Positions 42,303-51,535 are shown, counted from the first letter of the stretch. The stretch: DNA of 64,000 nt from WTFV01 sp965203525 (GCA_965203525.1 OZ241898.1:2232001-2296000), one strand, 5' to 3'. Notes: generated by a model from the letters alone, not told the origin. A program made the numbers and translations.

Positions 42303-44774
42303 CTATCGGAGCACGCTTCCCGGCTCCTCTCCCGTGGCGCGGAACGTGGGCACGAGACACGCCCCGACGGCCAGGATCGACAGGAAGACCGGTGCGGCGA
42401 GGAGAACCGTGACGTCCAGCGGCTCGACGCCGAACAGCATGCTCTCCAGCAAGGGCGCAACGGCCGTCGCAGTGACCGCGACGCCGCCGGCCAGCCCGAG
42501 CGCGGTGGACCGGAGTCCGTCGCCGAGCACGAGTCGGACCACGTCGGACCGCGTGGCGCCGAGTGCGCGCCGCACGGCAATCTCGCGGCGCCGGCGGATC
42601 ACCTTGAAGGAGATCACGCCGTACAGCCCCGCGCCCGAGAGAAAAAGCGATATTCCGGCGAAGGCGCCGAGGACGAACGCGGCGAAACGCGGACGGGCGA
42701 TGGACAGCGAGAGCCTGTCGGCGAGCCACATGACCTCGACGGTGGCGGTCGCGTTCAGGCCGCGGACGTGCCCGGCGATCAATCGAGACGGAAACTCCAC
42801 TTCCCGCTCCGTTCTTGCGACCACCAGGACGTCCGCGCCCAGGCGGTCCCGATCCGCCATCGGCACGTAGAACTCCGGCCGGGGACTCCTGTCGTTTCCG
42901 TCCTTCAACACGTTTCCGACCACGCCCACGATTTCAGCTTCCGCCGGCTCGCCCCACGCGAGCCGGACGCCGACCGGGTCCGGCGGCAGATATTGGCGCG
43001 CAAACTCCCGGTTGACGATCATCTTGAGGACGTCGCTTTCGGCGTCGAGCTCGTCGAACGTGCGCCCTTCGATCAATCGCAGCCGAAGGGCTTCCGCGTA
43101 CCCCGGCGTGACGGCATAGCGCAAGGCGTTCGCCACTTTCGGCCGGCGCCGCACGTCCGGAATCGGGCGAACGGGAAAACCGGCCAGATAGGCTCTGTCG
43201 TCGAGGGGAATCATGTTGCTCGCCCCGGCCGCGGTGACCGGGCCGAAATCGCGCAGCCACGCCAGCAGAGCCGACATGAGTCGCTTTCTTTCGTCCGATG
43301 CCTCGTATCCTCCCGGCACCCGGATTCCCACCGTGAGCACGTCGTCAGGCGAGTATCCGGGATCGACGTTCGTCAGGTTGACGAGACTGCGGCCGAGCAG
43401 CATGGCGACGACAAGCAGCGACACCGCGAATCCCGACTGCGCCACGACGAGAACGTCACGGAGCCGTTGCGCGCCGGAAAGGGCGTCGCCCGACGTTTCG
43501 GCGTGCGCCAGGAACCGAGGCAACCCCGCGCGGGTGCTCCGCAGCGCGGGCAGCAGCCCGCACGACAGGACGGCCACGAAGACCAGCGCAAGCGCCGGAA
43601 GCAACGTGCCGGCGTCGATGCCGGCGCGGCCGGCCGCGGGAAAGTGGTCGCCTGCCGTCGATTGCACGACGACGAGCAACGTCCACCCGATGCCGGTTCC
43701 CAGGACGCCGCCGAGAACCGACAGCATCAGGTGCTCGGTGACGAGTTGACGAATCAGGCGACACCGATCCGCACCGACGGCCGATCGGATCGCATACTCC
43801 CGAACCCGCTTCAGGTGGCTGCCGACCAGGAGGTTGGCGACGTTGGCGCACGACGCGAAAAACAACAGAACCACGCCGAAGGCGAGGACCGCCAGCGCCG
43901 GCCGCACGTCCGACGTGCTCTCCTCCGCCATGGTGCGGACCCGCACGACCGGCTCGCCCCCGACGCCGAAGAGCAGGTCCCTGCCCAGGGCCGTTCGCGT
44001 CAACCGCTGCGCGACCAGCGTTCCTTCCGCCGCCGCACTCGCCGCGGACGCGGTCGGAGCGAGCCGCCCCAGGCAAAAGAACGCGACCACCCGGGGGTTG
44101 TCCGCTCCCGACACCGGCCGCGGCGGGTCGAACGGAGTCCAGAGGACGACTTCCCGATCCGGGAAGAAGAATCCGGGCGGCGAAACACCGACGACGGTGT
44201 GGAACCGGCCGTCGAGAAGGATGCCGGAGCCGACGACGTCGTCCTTTCCGCCGAGAACGTCCCGCCAGAACGAATCGCTGACGACGGCGACGGCGCCTGG
44301 AGCATCTCCTGCTTCCACGTCGTCCGGCCTGAAGAACCGGCCGCGCGCCGGAACGCTTCCCAGCATCGACAAGAGACCGGGGGTCACCGCCACGCCTCGC
44401 ACGCGCAGCGTTTCACCCGGCAGCGTCAAGGCATGCTCACGGAATTCGTACCCCGCCAGACCTTCGAGCGCGGCCGGTCCTTCGTCCTTCCACGCATGGA
44501 ACGTCAGATTGCTGACGACCGCGTTCCGTGTCGCCGCGACCGCCCCCGGACGCTCTTCCGACATGCGGACGATCCTGTCGGGCTCCCGGTACGGCAGCGG
44601 CCGGATCAGCACCTCGTGGAGCAAGGAGTACAGCGCCGTCGACACGCCGATGCCGATTCCGAGGATGACCACGCACAGGGCGGTGACGCCCTTCGCCCGG
44701 CTCGTCAGGCGAAACGCGAACCTGACGTCCTGCGCCGCGTCGCTCCACCATCCCGACCCGGACCGGTCGAACAT
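42303..44774 (-). CDS. MacB-type ABC transporter permease (acidobacterial orphan permease, ADOP-like)
   Basis: About 823 aa from the ATG at 44774 (29 more residues are open upstream). The layout is a duplicated FtsX/MacB_PCD permease: N-terminal segment 'WWSDAAQDVRFAFRLT', first transmembrane helix 'GVTALCVVILGIGIGVSTAL', a periplasmic MacB core, three helices around 'VVLLFFASCANVANLLVGSH', a second core after 'DVLVVAQSGFAVSLLVVAML', and a final bundle with 'GAFAGISLFLSGAGLYGVIS', 'RRREIAVRRALGATRSDVVR' and 'ILAVGACLVPTFRATGEEPG'. Such permeases occur as orphans, without an adjacent ATPase, in large numbers in Acidobacteria, and no ATPase gene is adjacent here. The transported or sensed substrate is unknown. 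Confidence 0.85.
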   Translation of the reverse strand: MFDRSGSGWWSDAAQDVRFAFRLTSRAKGVTALCVVILGIGIGVSTALYSLLHEVLIRPLPYREPDRIVRMSEERPGAVAATRNAVVSNLTFHAWKDEGPAALEGLAGYEFREHALTLPGETLRVRGVAVTPGLLSMLGSVPARGRFFRPDDVEAGDAPGAVAVVSDSFWRDVLGGKDDVVGSGILLDGRFHTVVGVSPPGFFFPDREVVLWTPFDPPRPVSGADNPRVVAFFCLGRLAPTASAASAAAEGTLVAQRLTRTALGRDLLFGVGGEPVVRVRTMAEESTSDVRPALAVLAFGVVLLFFASCANVANLLVGSHLKRVREYAIRSAVGADRCRLIRQLVTEHLMLSVLGGVLGTGIGWTLLVVVQSTAGDHFPAAGRAGIDAGTLLPALALVFVAVLSCGLLPALRSTRAGLPRFLAHAETSGDALSGAQRLRDVLVVAQSGFAVSLLVVAMLLGRSLVNLTNVDPGYSPDDVLTVGIRVPGGYEASDERKRLMSALLAWLRDFGPVTAAGASNMIPLDDRAYLAGFPVRPIPDVRRRPKVANALRYAVTPGYAEALRLRLIEGRTFDELDAESDVLKMIVNREFARQYLPPDPVGVRLAWGEPAEAEIVGVVGNVLKDGNDRSPRPEFYVPMADRDRLGADVLVVARTEREVEFPSRLIAGHVRGLNATATVEVMWLADRLSLSIARPRFAAFVLGAFAGISLFLSGAGLYGVISFKVIRRRREIAVRRALGATRSDVVRLVLGDGLRSTALGLAGGVAVTATAVAPLLESMLFGVEPLDVTVLLAAPVFLSILAVGACLVPTFRATGEEPGSVLR

Positions 44775-44936
44775 GCCGCGAAGATTCCTCGGAATCTCAA
44801 GGAGACCCCGGCGCCACGCGAGTCTCCGTAGCGTACCACGCCCTCGCACGGCGCGCGGCAAGGCAGCGGGGCGGACGTCACGCGGCGTCCCGGTCGCGGC
44901 GGCCGGTCGACAGCCCGTGGCGAAACCCCGCGTCGT

Positions 44937-47900
44937 TCAATCCTCGCCGACCGACGGAGCCGGGACCGCGGGCCGCGTCGCCTTGCCGCCGTGCACCGTC
45001 GGCTCGCCGCACCACTGGGTGCGCAGCACCGCGAGCGGCTCGAGGATCGACGCCGGCAGGCCGAGGAGCTCGACGAGCACCGCGGCGTCGAGCGCCTGCC
45101 GGGTCCGGTCGCGGTACGCCTCGTTCGCCGGCAGGAAGGGGCGCTCCCGGAACCGGCCGAGCAGGTCGCGGGCGCGCGCGTGCTGCGCGTCGGTGAGCGG
45201 GCGCGGGTCGAGCACCGGCAGATCGGGCAGCCGGCTGACCGTCAGGCAGGCGCGCCCCGCCTGCTGCACCGAGCCCTGCCACCAGAAGAGCATCAGGCCG
45301 GGCGTGGTGTTGGCCCACAGCACCGTGACCGTCTCGTGCCGCCGCTCGGTCAGCAGGAAGTTGGGCCAAGCCCGGCCGCCGAGCGTGGACGTCGGCGTCA
45401 GGCACGCGGCGAGGCTCTGCGAGTTGAGGCGGAAGTCGCGGTTGAAGTGCAGGCGCGTCGCGGTGCCCCACGCGTCGGCGGCCCGTTCCGCCGCGCGGGC
45501 GCGGACCACGCCCTCCCGGTCCGGCTGGACGATCAGGCGGCGTTCGCGGTCCGCGTCGTGTCCCCACAGGACGGGGAAGGTGGGCGCGGCGGTCCGGATG
45601 GACACGACGTCGAACGGGCCGCGGAACGTGTCCTGCGCTTCGTCCGTGACGTTCTTCCCCCAGCTTCGGGCGCGCCGCTCGACGCCGTTGATGTCGCGGT
45701 CGATCAGACCGCGCGTGCCGAGCGCGCCCAGGGGCGTCACCGGCAGCCGGTGCGTGTCGTTCGTGCGCGGGAGCGTCAGCGCGCCGGCGCGCAACGCCCG
45801 GACGGCGTCGACCACCTCCGGGTGCGCCACCGACGCGCAGCCGCCGTCGTCCCACGTGCCCACCACGCGGGTCCCGCAGAGATCGTCGCCGAGCAGGATC
45901 CGGCTCCGTCCCCGCCGCGCGGCGTCCCGGATCGCCGCGGCCAGCCCGGCCGCCTCGGTGGCCGACGCCGGGCGCCTGCGCAACGCCACGAACGTCACCG
46001 GCGCCTCCGGCACGGACGCGGATCCCCCGCCGGGCGCCGCCGATTCGTCCGCGACCGCCGCCAGCGGCTCTCCAGCGACGTCAGCGCGCGGGTGAGCGCC
46101 GCCGGACGCCGGCGATTCGTCCGCGGACGCCGCCGGGGAACGCGCCGGCGCCTCCGGCACGGACGCGGACTCCCCGCCGGCGTCCTTCCGGCGGCGGGCG
46201 ATCACCAGCTCGGTGCCGGCTGGATCGTCGACGTCCGGTGCGCGCCCGCCGGCTTCCTTCCGGCGGCGGGCGATCACCAGCACCTCGCCCATCCCGGTGT
46301 CCGCCGAGAACGACTTCCGGTCGTCGCGGCCGGCCGACGCGAGGCTGATCACCGTCGTCTCTTCGTACCGTGACCGCAGCAGATCGCGGCTCGCCGCCCA
46401 CGCGTTCCCCTGCAGCAGGCTGAGCGGCATCACCAGCGCCAGCACGCCGCCCGGCCTGACCTTGGCTTCGGCCAGGTCGAGGAAGTTCGACGCGAGGCCG
46501 GCGTTGCCGTGGCCGGCCGGGCGCTCGACGTCCTCGCGGATCGTCTTCAGCAGGCGCGACATGGCGGCCTGCTCCGCTTCGTCGTTCCCCAGGCCGGCGA
46601 ACGACGGAACCGGCACGTCGGCCGCCTCGTGGTTGGTCGGGCGCGTGAACGGCGGGTTCATGATCACCAGGTCCATCGACCGGTGCGCCAGCAGGAACGT
46701 GTCGCTCCAGCCTTCGCCCTGCCGGTCGACGCCGGTCGCGCCGGCCGTGCCGTGGTGCACCTCGATGCCGGTCCGCTCGAACAGCCCGGTGCCGTGCTGC
46801 GCGCGGATCAGGTCGAGCGCGCCCAGCCTGAATTCCTCGGGGGCGCCGTCCGGGCCGTCCTGCCGGCCGTACGGCAGCAGGTGCACCTGCGTCCGCTCGA
46901 ACGGGGTCGTCGGGTGGGCGCTCGACAGCATCGAGGTGGTCAGATGCGTCGCCGCCGGCATGATGTCGGCCGCGAAGATCGCCCGCTCCAGCATCCCGCG
47001 GTGGATCGCCGCGTCGTCGCCCCCCGCGCGCCGGTGCCGCGCCAGCAGGGCGTGGCAGGCGGCGGTGATCAGCGTGCCGGTGCCGCAGGCGAAGTCGCAC
47101 GCCCGCAGTCCGGTCAGCGCGCCGGGGTCCCGCCAGTCGGCGTCGAGCAGCCCGACCGCCAGCTCCGCCAGCAGCGCCGCCGACTCGGGCCGCGTGTAGA
47201 ACGTCGCCAGGAACTTGCGGTCGCTGATCAGCCGCTGAAAGGTTCGTCCATACAGATCGTGCGACCGCGTGACGCCGTGGGCGTCCAGCTCGCTCGACAC
47301 GCCGGCGAGCCGGGCCAGCAGGCCCGCCGCCGTCCCGTCCGGGATCGGCGCCAGCACTTCCCGGGCCACGTGGAAGATCGGCCAGTAGTTGATGCGGAGG
47401 ATCCGTTCCCACGCCCGCGCCGGGACCTGCCGCACCAGGGCCGGGTTGATCGGCCAGTAGTTGATGCGGAGGATCCGTTCCCACTCCCGCAGCACCGGCG
47501 CCTTCGGCAGGACACCGCCCCGGCGCAGGTCGTCGAGCGTCCGCACGTCGTGGACGCCGGCCAGCATCGTCTGGAAGGTGAGCGCGTTGGCGACGATCGC
47601 CATCGCCATCCGCGACGTCTGCTCGCCGTCCTCCTGGCGCAGCGTCGCGGCGATGCGTTCGTTGACGGCGGGACGGTCCGCGGCCGCCTCCCGCAACCGG
47701 ACCGCGGCCTCGGCGATGCCGGTCTCCAGCACGTCCAGGCTGCGCGCGACGGCCCGCTCCGAGATCGACGCGCTCTCGATCACGGCGGCGAGGTCGTCCA
47801 CTCCGCCCGCGATCCAGCCGGCGGCCGGCCAGCGCACGGGGCCGGCGGCGCCGGCGGCGGAAAAGAGGCAGTACTCGTACCGCGCCCGCGCGGTCCGCTC

Positions 47901-48218
47901 GTCGAGCGCCGCCTGCGGCGCATGCCGCAACGCCGCCGGCACCCGCAGCGCGAAGCACTGCTCGATGGCGTCGCCCGAGTCCGCCAGCTCGCGCCCCAGC
48001 CGCGCGAGCGCGTCCTGCTCCACCGTGCGGGCCGGCGCGTACTCGCTCTCGACCACCACCGGCGCGCCCCGCGGGTTGCGCACGATCAGATCGGGCAGGC
48101 CGCCGCCCTTGACCGCGCGGTGCTGCTCGGCGGTCAGGTCCCGCCGCCAGCGGGGATGCTTCGTCCGCAGCACGCGGGCGAGCGCCTCGTTGAAGGACCG
48201 CTCGCTGTTGATCGCCAT
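44937..48218 (-). CDS. Large N6-adenine methyltransferase with N-terminal nuclease-like domain (type IIG-like)
   Basis: This 1093-aa protein has a methyltransferase core with motif I DFACGTG at 375-381 and motif IV NPPF at 521-524 ('MDLVIMNPPFTRP'), defining an adenine N6 enzyme. The N-terminus has Pro42-Asp43 and Glu57-x-Glu59 in 'LPDLIVRNPRGAPVVVESEY', resembling a PD-(D/E)XK fold with Glu in place of Lys; cleavage activity is uncertain. The C-terminal 350 residues may be the target-recognition part. Two regions carry in-frame tandem duplications: 'WERILRINYWPI' twice (24-residue period, 47376-47484) and 'LVIARRRK.AGG' plus 'SASVPEAP' twice (46000-46300). No separate restriction or specificity gene is nearby. 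It could be a stand-alone restriction-modification enzyme. Confidence 0.8.
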   Translation of the reverse strand: MAINSERSFNEALARVLRTKHPRWRRDLTAEQHRAVKGGGLPDLIVRNPRGAPVVVESEYAPARTVEQDALARLGRELADSGDAIEQCFALRVPAALRHAPQAALDERTARARYEYCLFSAAGAAGPVRWPAAGWIAGGVDDLAAVIESASISERAVARSLDVLETGIAEAAVRLREAAADRPAVNERIAATLRQEDGEQTSRMAMAIVANALTFQTMLAGVHDVRTLDDLRRGGVLPKAPVLREWERILRINYWPINPALVRQVPARAWERILRINYWPIFHVAREVLAPIPDGTAAGLLARLAGVSSELDAHGVTRSHDLYGRTFQRLISDRKFLATFYTRPESAALLAELAVGLLDADWRDPGALTGLRACDFACGTGTLITAACHALLARHRRAGGDDAAIHRGMLERAIFAADIMPAATHLTTSMLSSAHPTTPFERTQVHLLPYGRQDGPDGAPEEFRLGALDLIRAQHGTGLFERTGIEVHHGTAGATGVDRQGEGWSDTFLLAHRSMDLVIMNPPFTRPTNHEAADVPVPSFAGLGNDEAEQAAMSRLLKTIREDVERPAGHGNAGLASNFLDLAEAKVRPGGVLALVMPLSLLQGNAWAASRDLLRSRYEETTVISLASAGRDDRKSFSADTGMGEVLVIARRRKEAGGRAPDVDDPAGTELVIARRRKDAGGESASVPEAPARSPAASADESPASGGAHPRADVAGEPLAAVADESAAPGGGSASVPEAPVTFVALRRRPASATEAAGLAAAIRDAARRGRSRILLGDDLCGTRVVGTWDDGGCASVAHPEVVDAVRALRAGALTLPRTNDTHRLPVTPLGALGTRGLIDRDINGVERRARSWGKNVTDEAQDTFRGPFDVVSIRTAAPTFPVLWGHDADRERRLIVQPDREGVVRARAAERAADAWGTATRLHFNRDFRLNSQSLAACLTPTSTLGGRAWPNFLLTERRHETVTVLWANTTPGLMLFWWQGSVQQAGRACLTVSRLPDLPVLDPRPLTDAQHARARDLLGRFRERPFLPANEAYRDRTRQALDAAVLVELLGLPASILEPLAVLRTQWCGEPTVHGGKATRPAVPAPSVGED

Positions 48219-48574
48219 GCCTCGGTGGAACCCGGTGAACCGTCCGGGGGAGCACCCGCCCTCGGCATGCGCCCGGTTCCGCGTTCCAGTCTACTTTGCC
48301 CGCTGGTCTTCCCCGCCGCCGGCGCGCGGCGAAGGCGCCGACCGTGCTATCGTGACGCGCGTAGCAGCAGGTGAACCAGGAAGTGCGCTGGAGGCCCGCG
48401 GTGAAGGCGCCGAACCGTGCTTCGGCATGCGCCCGGTTCCGCGTTCCAGTTTAACTTTGCCCGCTGGTCTTCCCCGCCGCCGGCGCGCGGCAGCAGTGGA
48501 AGGCGCCGAACCGTGCTTCGGCATGCGCCCGGTTCCGCCAACCTCTGCGAAGTGGCCCGGCCGCGCTCGAGGAA

Positions 48575-48772
48575 ATGGATCTGGCCGACTACGCCGCGCT
48601 GCAGTCGGCGTACCGGCGGTTCACGGCCGTCTCCGCGGAACACGCGCGGCAGGCGATCCTGCCGCTGGCGGCGCAGACCGGGTGGGCGCTGGGGGACATC
48701 GAGGACTTCAGCGTCGAAGAGCTGACCAGGTGGCTTGAATCGCTGCGCAGAGTGCAGCCACGACAAGCATGA
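48575..48772 (+). CDS. Small phage-tail-like protein (GpE-like)
   Basis: This 65-aa protein has a first half 'YAALQSAYRRFTAVSAEHAR' that is helical; its end 'DIEDFSVEELTRWLESLRR' resembles the short tail-assembly protein E of P2/Mu-like phages, which ends in a motif like MSLAELLRWRE. GAGGAA lies close before the ATG. In phages this gene sits directly before the tape-measure gene, and a tape-measure-like fragment does follow at 49099, which supports the call. The short length makes it uncertain. Confidence 0.45.
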   Translation: MDLADYAALQSAYRRFTAVSAEHARQAILPLAAQTGWALGDIEDFSVEELTRWLESLRRVQPRQA

Positions 48773-49100
48773 CGAAGCAGGTCGCCAACCCGACCGGCAG
48801 CAGCAGGACGGCGTACGCCAGCCCCGCGAGCAGGACATACGCCACGAGGCCGGTGCTGAGCGACGGCCCGTGTATCGCCGTCATCACCGCGAGGGCGACG
48901 GCGGCGACGGCGGGCGTGATCAGTACCACCGGTTCGCCCCAGTCCAGAACGCGGTCGAAGAGCGTTTTCGGCTCCGGCTCCGGCGATCCCGTATAGCAGC
49001 AACACGTATAGCAGCAGCAACACATGGCGTTCGACTCGTCCCGGATGTGGTCCGCGTTGACGCCGATTGACGAGCAACACGTATAGCAGCAGCAGCACAT
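48708..49100 (-). CDS. Cysteine-rich small membrane protein
   Basis: This 130-aa protein reads on the minus strand from an ATG at 49100 with GGAGGAA upstream; a second ATG at 49025 would give 105 aa. The N-terminus holds two copies of 'MCCCCYTCC' 25 residues apart, produced by a tandem duplication of 'gcagcagcagcac'-type DNA. Three hydrophobic segments follow: 'VVLITPAVAAVALAVMTAI', 'GLVAYVLLAGLAYAVLLLP' and 'GLATCFVMLVVAALCAAI'. The third-position G/C bias supports the minus strand as coding. It overlaps the GpE-like gene tail by 65 bp and shares its start tetramer CATG with the plus-strand tape-measure fragment. The Cys runs could bind metal or be acylated; function is unknown. Confidence 0.5.
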   Translation of the reverse strand: MCCCCYTCCSSIGVNADHIRDESNAMCCCCYTCCCYTGSPEPEPKTLFDRVLDWGEPVVLITPAVAAVALAVMTAIHGPSLSTGLVAYVLLAGLAYAVLLLPVGLATCFVMLVVAALCAAIQATWSALRR

Positions 49101-49574
49101 GGCGTTCGATTCCTCCGTCGGCCTGGGCGTCGTCGTCGGCGCCGCCGTGGGATCGTCCTTCGGCGGCGCGTCGCGACGGTCGACGAACGCCTGAACCGCA
49201 CCCGGCAGCGCCTCGGCCAGTTGCGGCCCACGGCGCGCGCGATCGGCACCGTCGTCCAGTATACGCGCGAGCTCGACGCGCTGCGCAGGAAGCAGATCAC
49301 CGCCGCCGGCGCCGGGCAGGACCTCGGCGCACAGATCCGCGGCGTCGAAGAGAAGCTGCGCAGGGCCACGGCCGCGGCCAGGGACCACGGCGTCGAGATC
49401 GGCGACGCCGTGGCGCAGCACCGGCGGCTGGCCGACGAGGTCCGCCGCACCGAGGGGCAGCTCGAGCGCTTCGAGCGCCGCGCGGCCCGGCAAGCGGAGC
49501 GCCAGCGCCTCCTGGTGGCGGGCGCGCAGGTCTACGGCGCCGTCCGCACCGCCTGGGCGCCGGTCTCCGCGTTC
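49099..49574 (+). pseudogene. Phage tail tape-measure N-terminal fragment, frameshifted
   Basis: From the ATG at 49099 the peptide reads 'MAFDSSVGLGVVVGAAVGSS' then stops after FGGAS...; a frameshift near 49165 leads into 'VDERLNRTRQRLGQLRPTAR' and 'YTRELDALRRKQITAAG', then 'DLGAQIRGVEEKLRRATAAA' and 'QHRRLADEVRRTEGQLERFE'. This is the pattern of the N-terminus of P2/Mu-type tape-measure proteins: a small Gly/Ala hydrophobic start and long coiled coils. It ends near 49574, where the dispersed repeat begins. The body of the gene and all other tail genes are absent, so this is a prophage or tailocin relic. Confidence 0.55.
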
Positions 49575-49826
49575 CAGTTTAACTTTGCCCGCTGGTCTTC
49601 CCCGCCGCCGGCGCGCGGCAGCAGTTGAAGGCGCCGAACCGTGCTTCGGCATGCGCCCTTCGTGAACCCGCGCTCGATGGCGGCGGCGCCGGCGTTGAAA
49701 GGCGCCGAACCGTGCTTCGGCATGCGCCCGGTTCCGCGTCCCAGTTTACTTTGCCCGCTGGTTCTTACCCGCCGCCGGCGCGCGGCAGCAGTGGAGGCGC
49801 CGAACCGTGCTATCGTGACGGGCAGC

Positions 49827-50114
49827 ATGTTCGACACCCTCGCCATCGCCCGCGCGCTGACCGCGGCCGACTTCACCCCCGCCCAGGCCGAAGCCCTCAC
49901 CGACGCGGTGCGCCAGGCCGCCGAGCACGACGCCGCCGGCGTCGACGTCGGGACGCTGGCGACGAAGGACGACGTCGCCGCCCTCGAGCGCACGATGAAG
50001 GCGGACCTCTGCGCCGAGATCGCCGCACTCGAACCCCGGCTCGTCAAGTGGATCGTCGGAACCGGCGTCGCCGGCGCGGGGCTGGTGGTCGCGGCGTTGC
50101 GCCTGCTCGGATAG
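49827..50114 (+). CDS. DUF1640-like small coiled-coil membrane protein
   Basis: This 95-aa protein starts 'MFDTLAIARALTAADFTPAQ', has a coiled-coil middle ('LATKDDVAALERTMKADL') and ends in a single membrane anchor 'IVGTGVAGAGLVVAALRLLG'. This order, with the characteristic 'FDTL....L...GF...QAEAL' opening, fits the DUF1640 (CCDC90/MCUR1-like) family of bacterial tail-anchored proteins, whose role is unknown. The start follows the dispersed repeat with 'gtgctatcgtgac', likely its promoter. The last codons are duplicated at about 50397-50440. Confidence 0.65.
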   Translation: MFDTLAIARALTAADFTPAQAEALTDAVRQAAEHDAAGVDVGTLATKDDVAALERTMKADLCAEIAALEPRLVKWIVGTGVAGAGLVVAALRLLG

Positions 50115-50518
50115 CCCGCGGCCTGAAGATCGGCGCTGGTGCGGGCGTGTTGCGTCATGCGGGAACATTACCGCGCCCGCGGGATCGGTTTGGTCCCAAA
50201 GCTCCGTGGTATATTGGGGCGTTCCCGGACCGTTGAACCAGGAAACTGAGCTGACCATGGCCTGGAGGGCTCTACAGGGGCCCATAACACGGACGGGTGG
50301 TCTGGGGGCGCCACTGGCGGCCGGGAACATTTTCCTCAGCGTTGCCTCCCGCGTTGGTAGTACGCGAGCACCTCGAGGGCGCCGTCGCGTCGCCATCGCG
50401 GGGCTGGTGGTCGCGGCGTTGCGCCTGTTCGGGTAGCCCGCGGCCTGACAAGATGGCTGCGAAGGCCGTGACCTGACCAGACAGCCGCGCCGGGCCGCGG
50501 GCCTCGTTCGCGAAGCCG
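50115..50518. other. Gene-free stretch with duplicated 3' end of the DUF1640-like gene
   Basis: The segment at about 50397-50450 repeats 'gcggggctggtggtcgcggc', 'gttgcgcct' and the stop region of the preceding gene, without its body. No complete gene is seen. A run near 50205-50235 has lower GC. No terminator is obvious. Confidence 0.55.
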
Positions 50519-51535
50519 CTACGGGTCGGGGCTGGTCTCCGGCGTCTCACCCTCCGCCACGGCGCGCTCGGCCTGCACCTCGCCGATGATCTTCTCCAGC
50601 CGGGGGTCGAGGACGGCCTTGAGCCTGGGAAGGTGCTCGATCGCCCACGATTGCAGCTCCTCGGCGCGTTCCGGCAAATCGTCGAGGGAGCCGTCCGTCG
50701 ATATGCCCAGCCAAGCCCAGGCCTTCTTTCCACACCTTTCCCAGAACCACTCCGCCTCGATCTCCTCCTGGATTTTCTGGTCTTCGTGCAGCGCGTCGAA
50801 TATGCGGTTGGTGAACTCCCCGCTACCGGCGTTGATCCAGACGTACGCCCGGAGACGATCGGTCAGGTGGATTGCGTAACTCGTGTACGCGCGCCCCGAC
50901 GGGAACTGACGCGGCATCCTCTCGTACTTGAACACCTTCCCGGCGAAGTACTGTTTCAGTTTCTCGCTCACGGGAACGTAGAACTGCAACTTCTTCTTCA
51001 TGTCGGGCAACGAGGCCGCCGCCGTCCCCTGCATCTGTTTCGACCAGCCGTTGGGAACCGCCACCGGACGAAACACGGGGGCGCGAGGCGACTCGCCTAT
51101 CCGGATTGCGCTCACCTCCACGCCGTAGAACGCGATCTCCTCCGGCGTCCAGCGGTTGAGCCAGTCGACGGCCGCGCGGTGCTCTTCCTGGAAAAAAGGC
51201 GTCACCCAGATCACGGTGCGCGCATCGTGCCCCGCCGCGTACGTCAGGATCTGGCCGAGGTGGGAGTGGTCGGTCCACGCCAACTGATTCTCTATGACGA
51301 CCTTTTCTCCCGTGATCCGCTCCCGCGCGAGAATGTCGAGGAAGAACTTGCCGACGCCCGCTTCCTGCTGGACGAGATCGAGCTCCATCCCCAGCGCGTC
51401 GCCCAGCAGGTCCAGATGGCCGGCCAGCCAGGGCGTGAAGTCGCGGGCTTCGTTCCGCCAGATCTCTTTCACGTCCACGCGCTCGACCTTTCCCAACTCC
51501 GGCATCCGCCGGCCCGGCTTGTTGACTTCCGTCAC
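50519..51535 (-). CDS. DUF4268-type protein with PD-(D/E)XK-like N-terminus
   Basis: This 338-aa protein has a GTG start at 51535 with GGGAGGAG six bases upstream. The N-terminal half matches the DUF4268 family layout: 'GVGKFFLDILARERITGEKV', 'VIENQLAWTDHSHLGQILTY', 'AAGHDARTVIWVTPFFQEEH' and 'RAAVDWLNRWTPEEIAFYGV'. The Asp-(x)n-Glu-x-Gln pattern (D in FLDIL, E in VIENQ) is a PD-(D/E)XK variant. The C-terminal part ('QFPSGRAYTSYAIHLTDRLR', 'EIEAEWFWERCGKKAWAWLG') is the DUF4268 domain. Such proteins are common in islands and are thought to bind or cut DNA; no partner methylase is adjacent, the nearest being the enzyme at 44937. Confidence 0.7.
   Translation of the reverse strand: MTEVNKPGRRMPELGKVERVDVKEIWRNEARDFTPWLAGHLDLLGDALGMELDLVQQEAGVGKFFLDILARERITGEKVVIENQLAWTDHSHLGQILTYAAGHDARTVIWVTPFFQEEHRAAVDWLNRWTPEEIAFYGVEVSAIRIGESPRAPVFRPVAVPNGWSKQMQGTAAASLPDMKKKLQFYVPVSEKLKQYFAGKVFKYERMPRQFPSGRAYTSYAIHLTDRLRAYVWINAGSGEFTNRIFDALHEDQKIQEEIEAEWFWERCGKKAWAWLGISTDGSLDDLPERAEELQSWAIEHLPRLKAVLDPRLEKIIGEVQAERAVAEGETPETSPDP

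Larger units (their letters stand above)
48263..49800 (+). repeat. Field of about 90-bp dispersed repeats (five copies, some partial)
   Basis: A unit running 'ggcgccgaaccgtgcttcgg', 'catgcgcccggttccgcgtt', 'ccagtttaactttgcccgct', 'ggtcttccccgccgccggcg' occurs near 48263, 48410, 48505 (partial), 49560 and 49690. The last copy ends in 'ccgtgctatcgtgacgggca' directly before the ATG at 49827, so the unit may include that gene's promoter (TATCGT). The first copy has 'gtgctatcgtgacgcgcg' at the same place. The copies break up the phage-like remnants in between. Region 48219-48574 contains only these repeats. Confidence 0.75.

Noticed and set aside
44937..48218. Type I restriction system
   Set aside because: No HsdR or HsdS gene is adjacent; the single large protein fits a stand-alone enzyme better.
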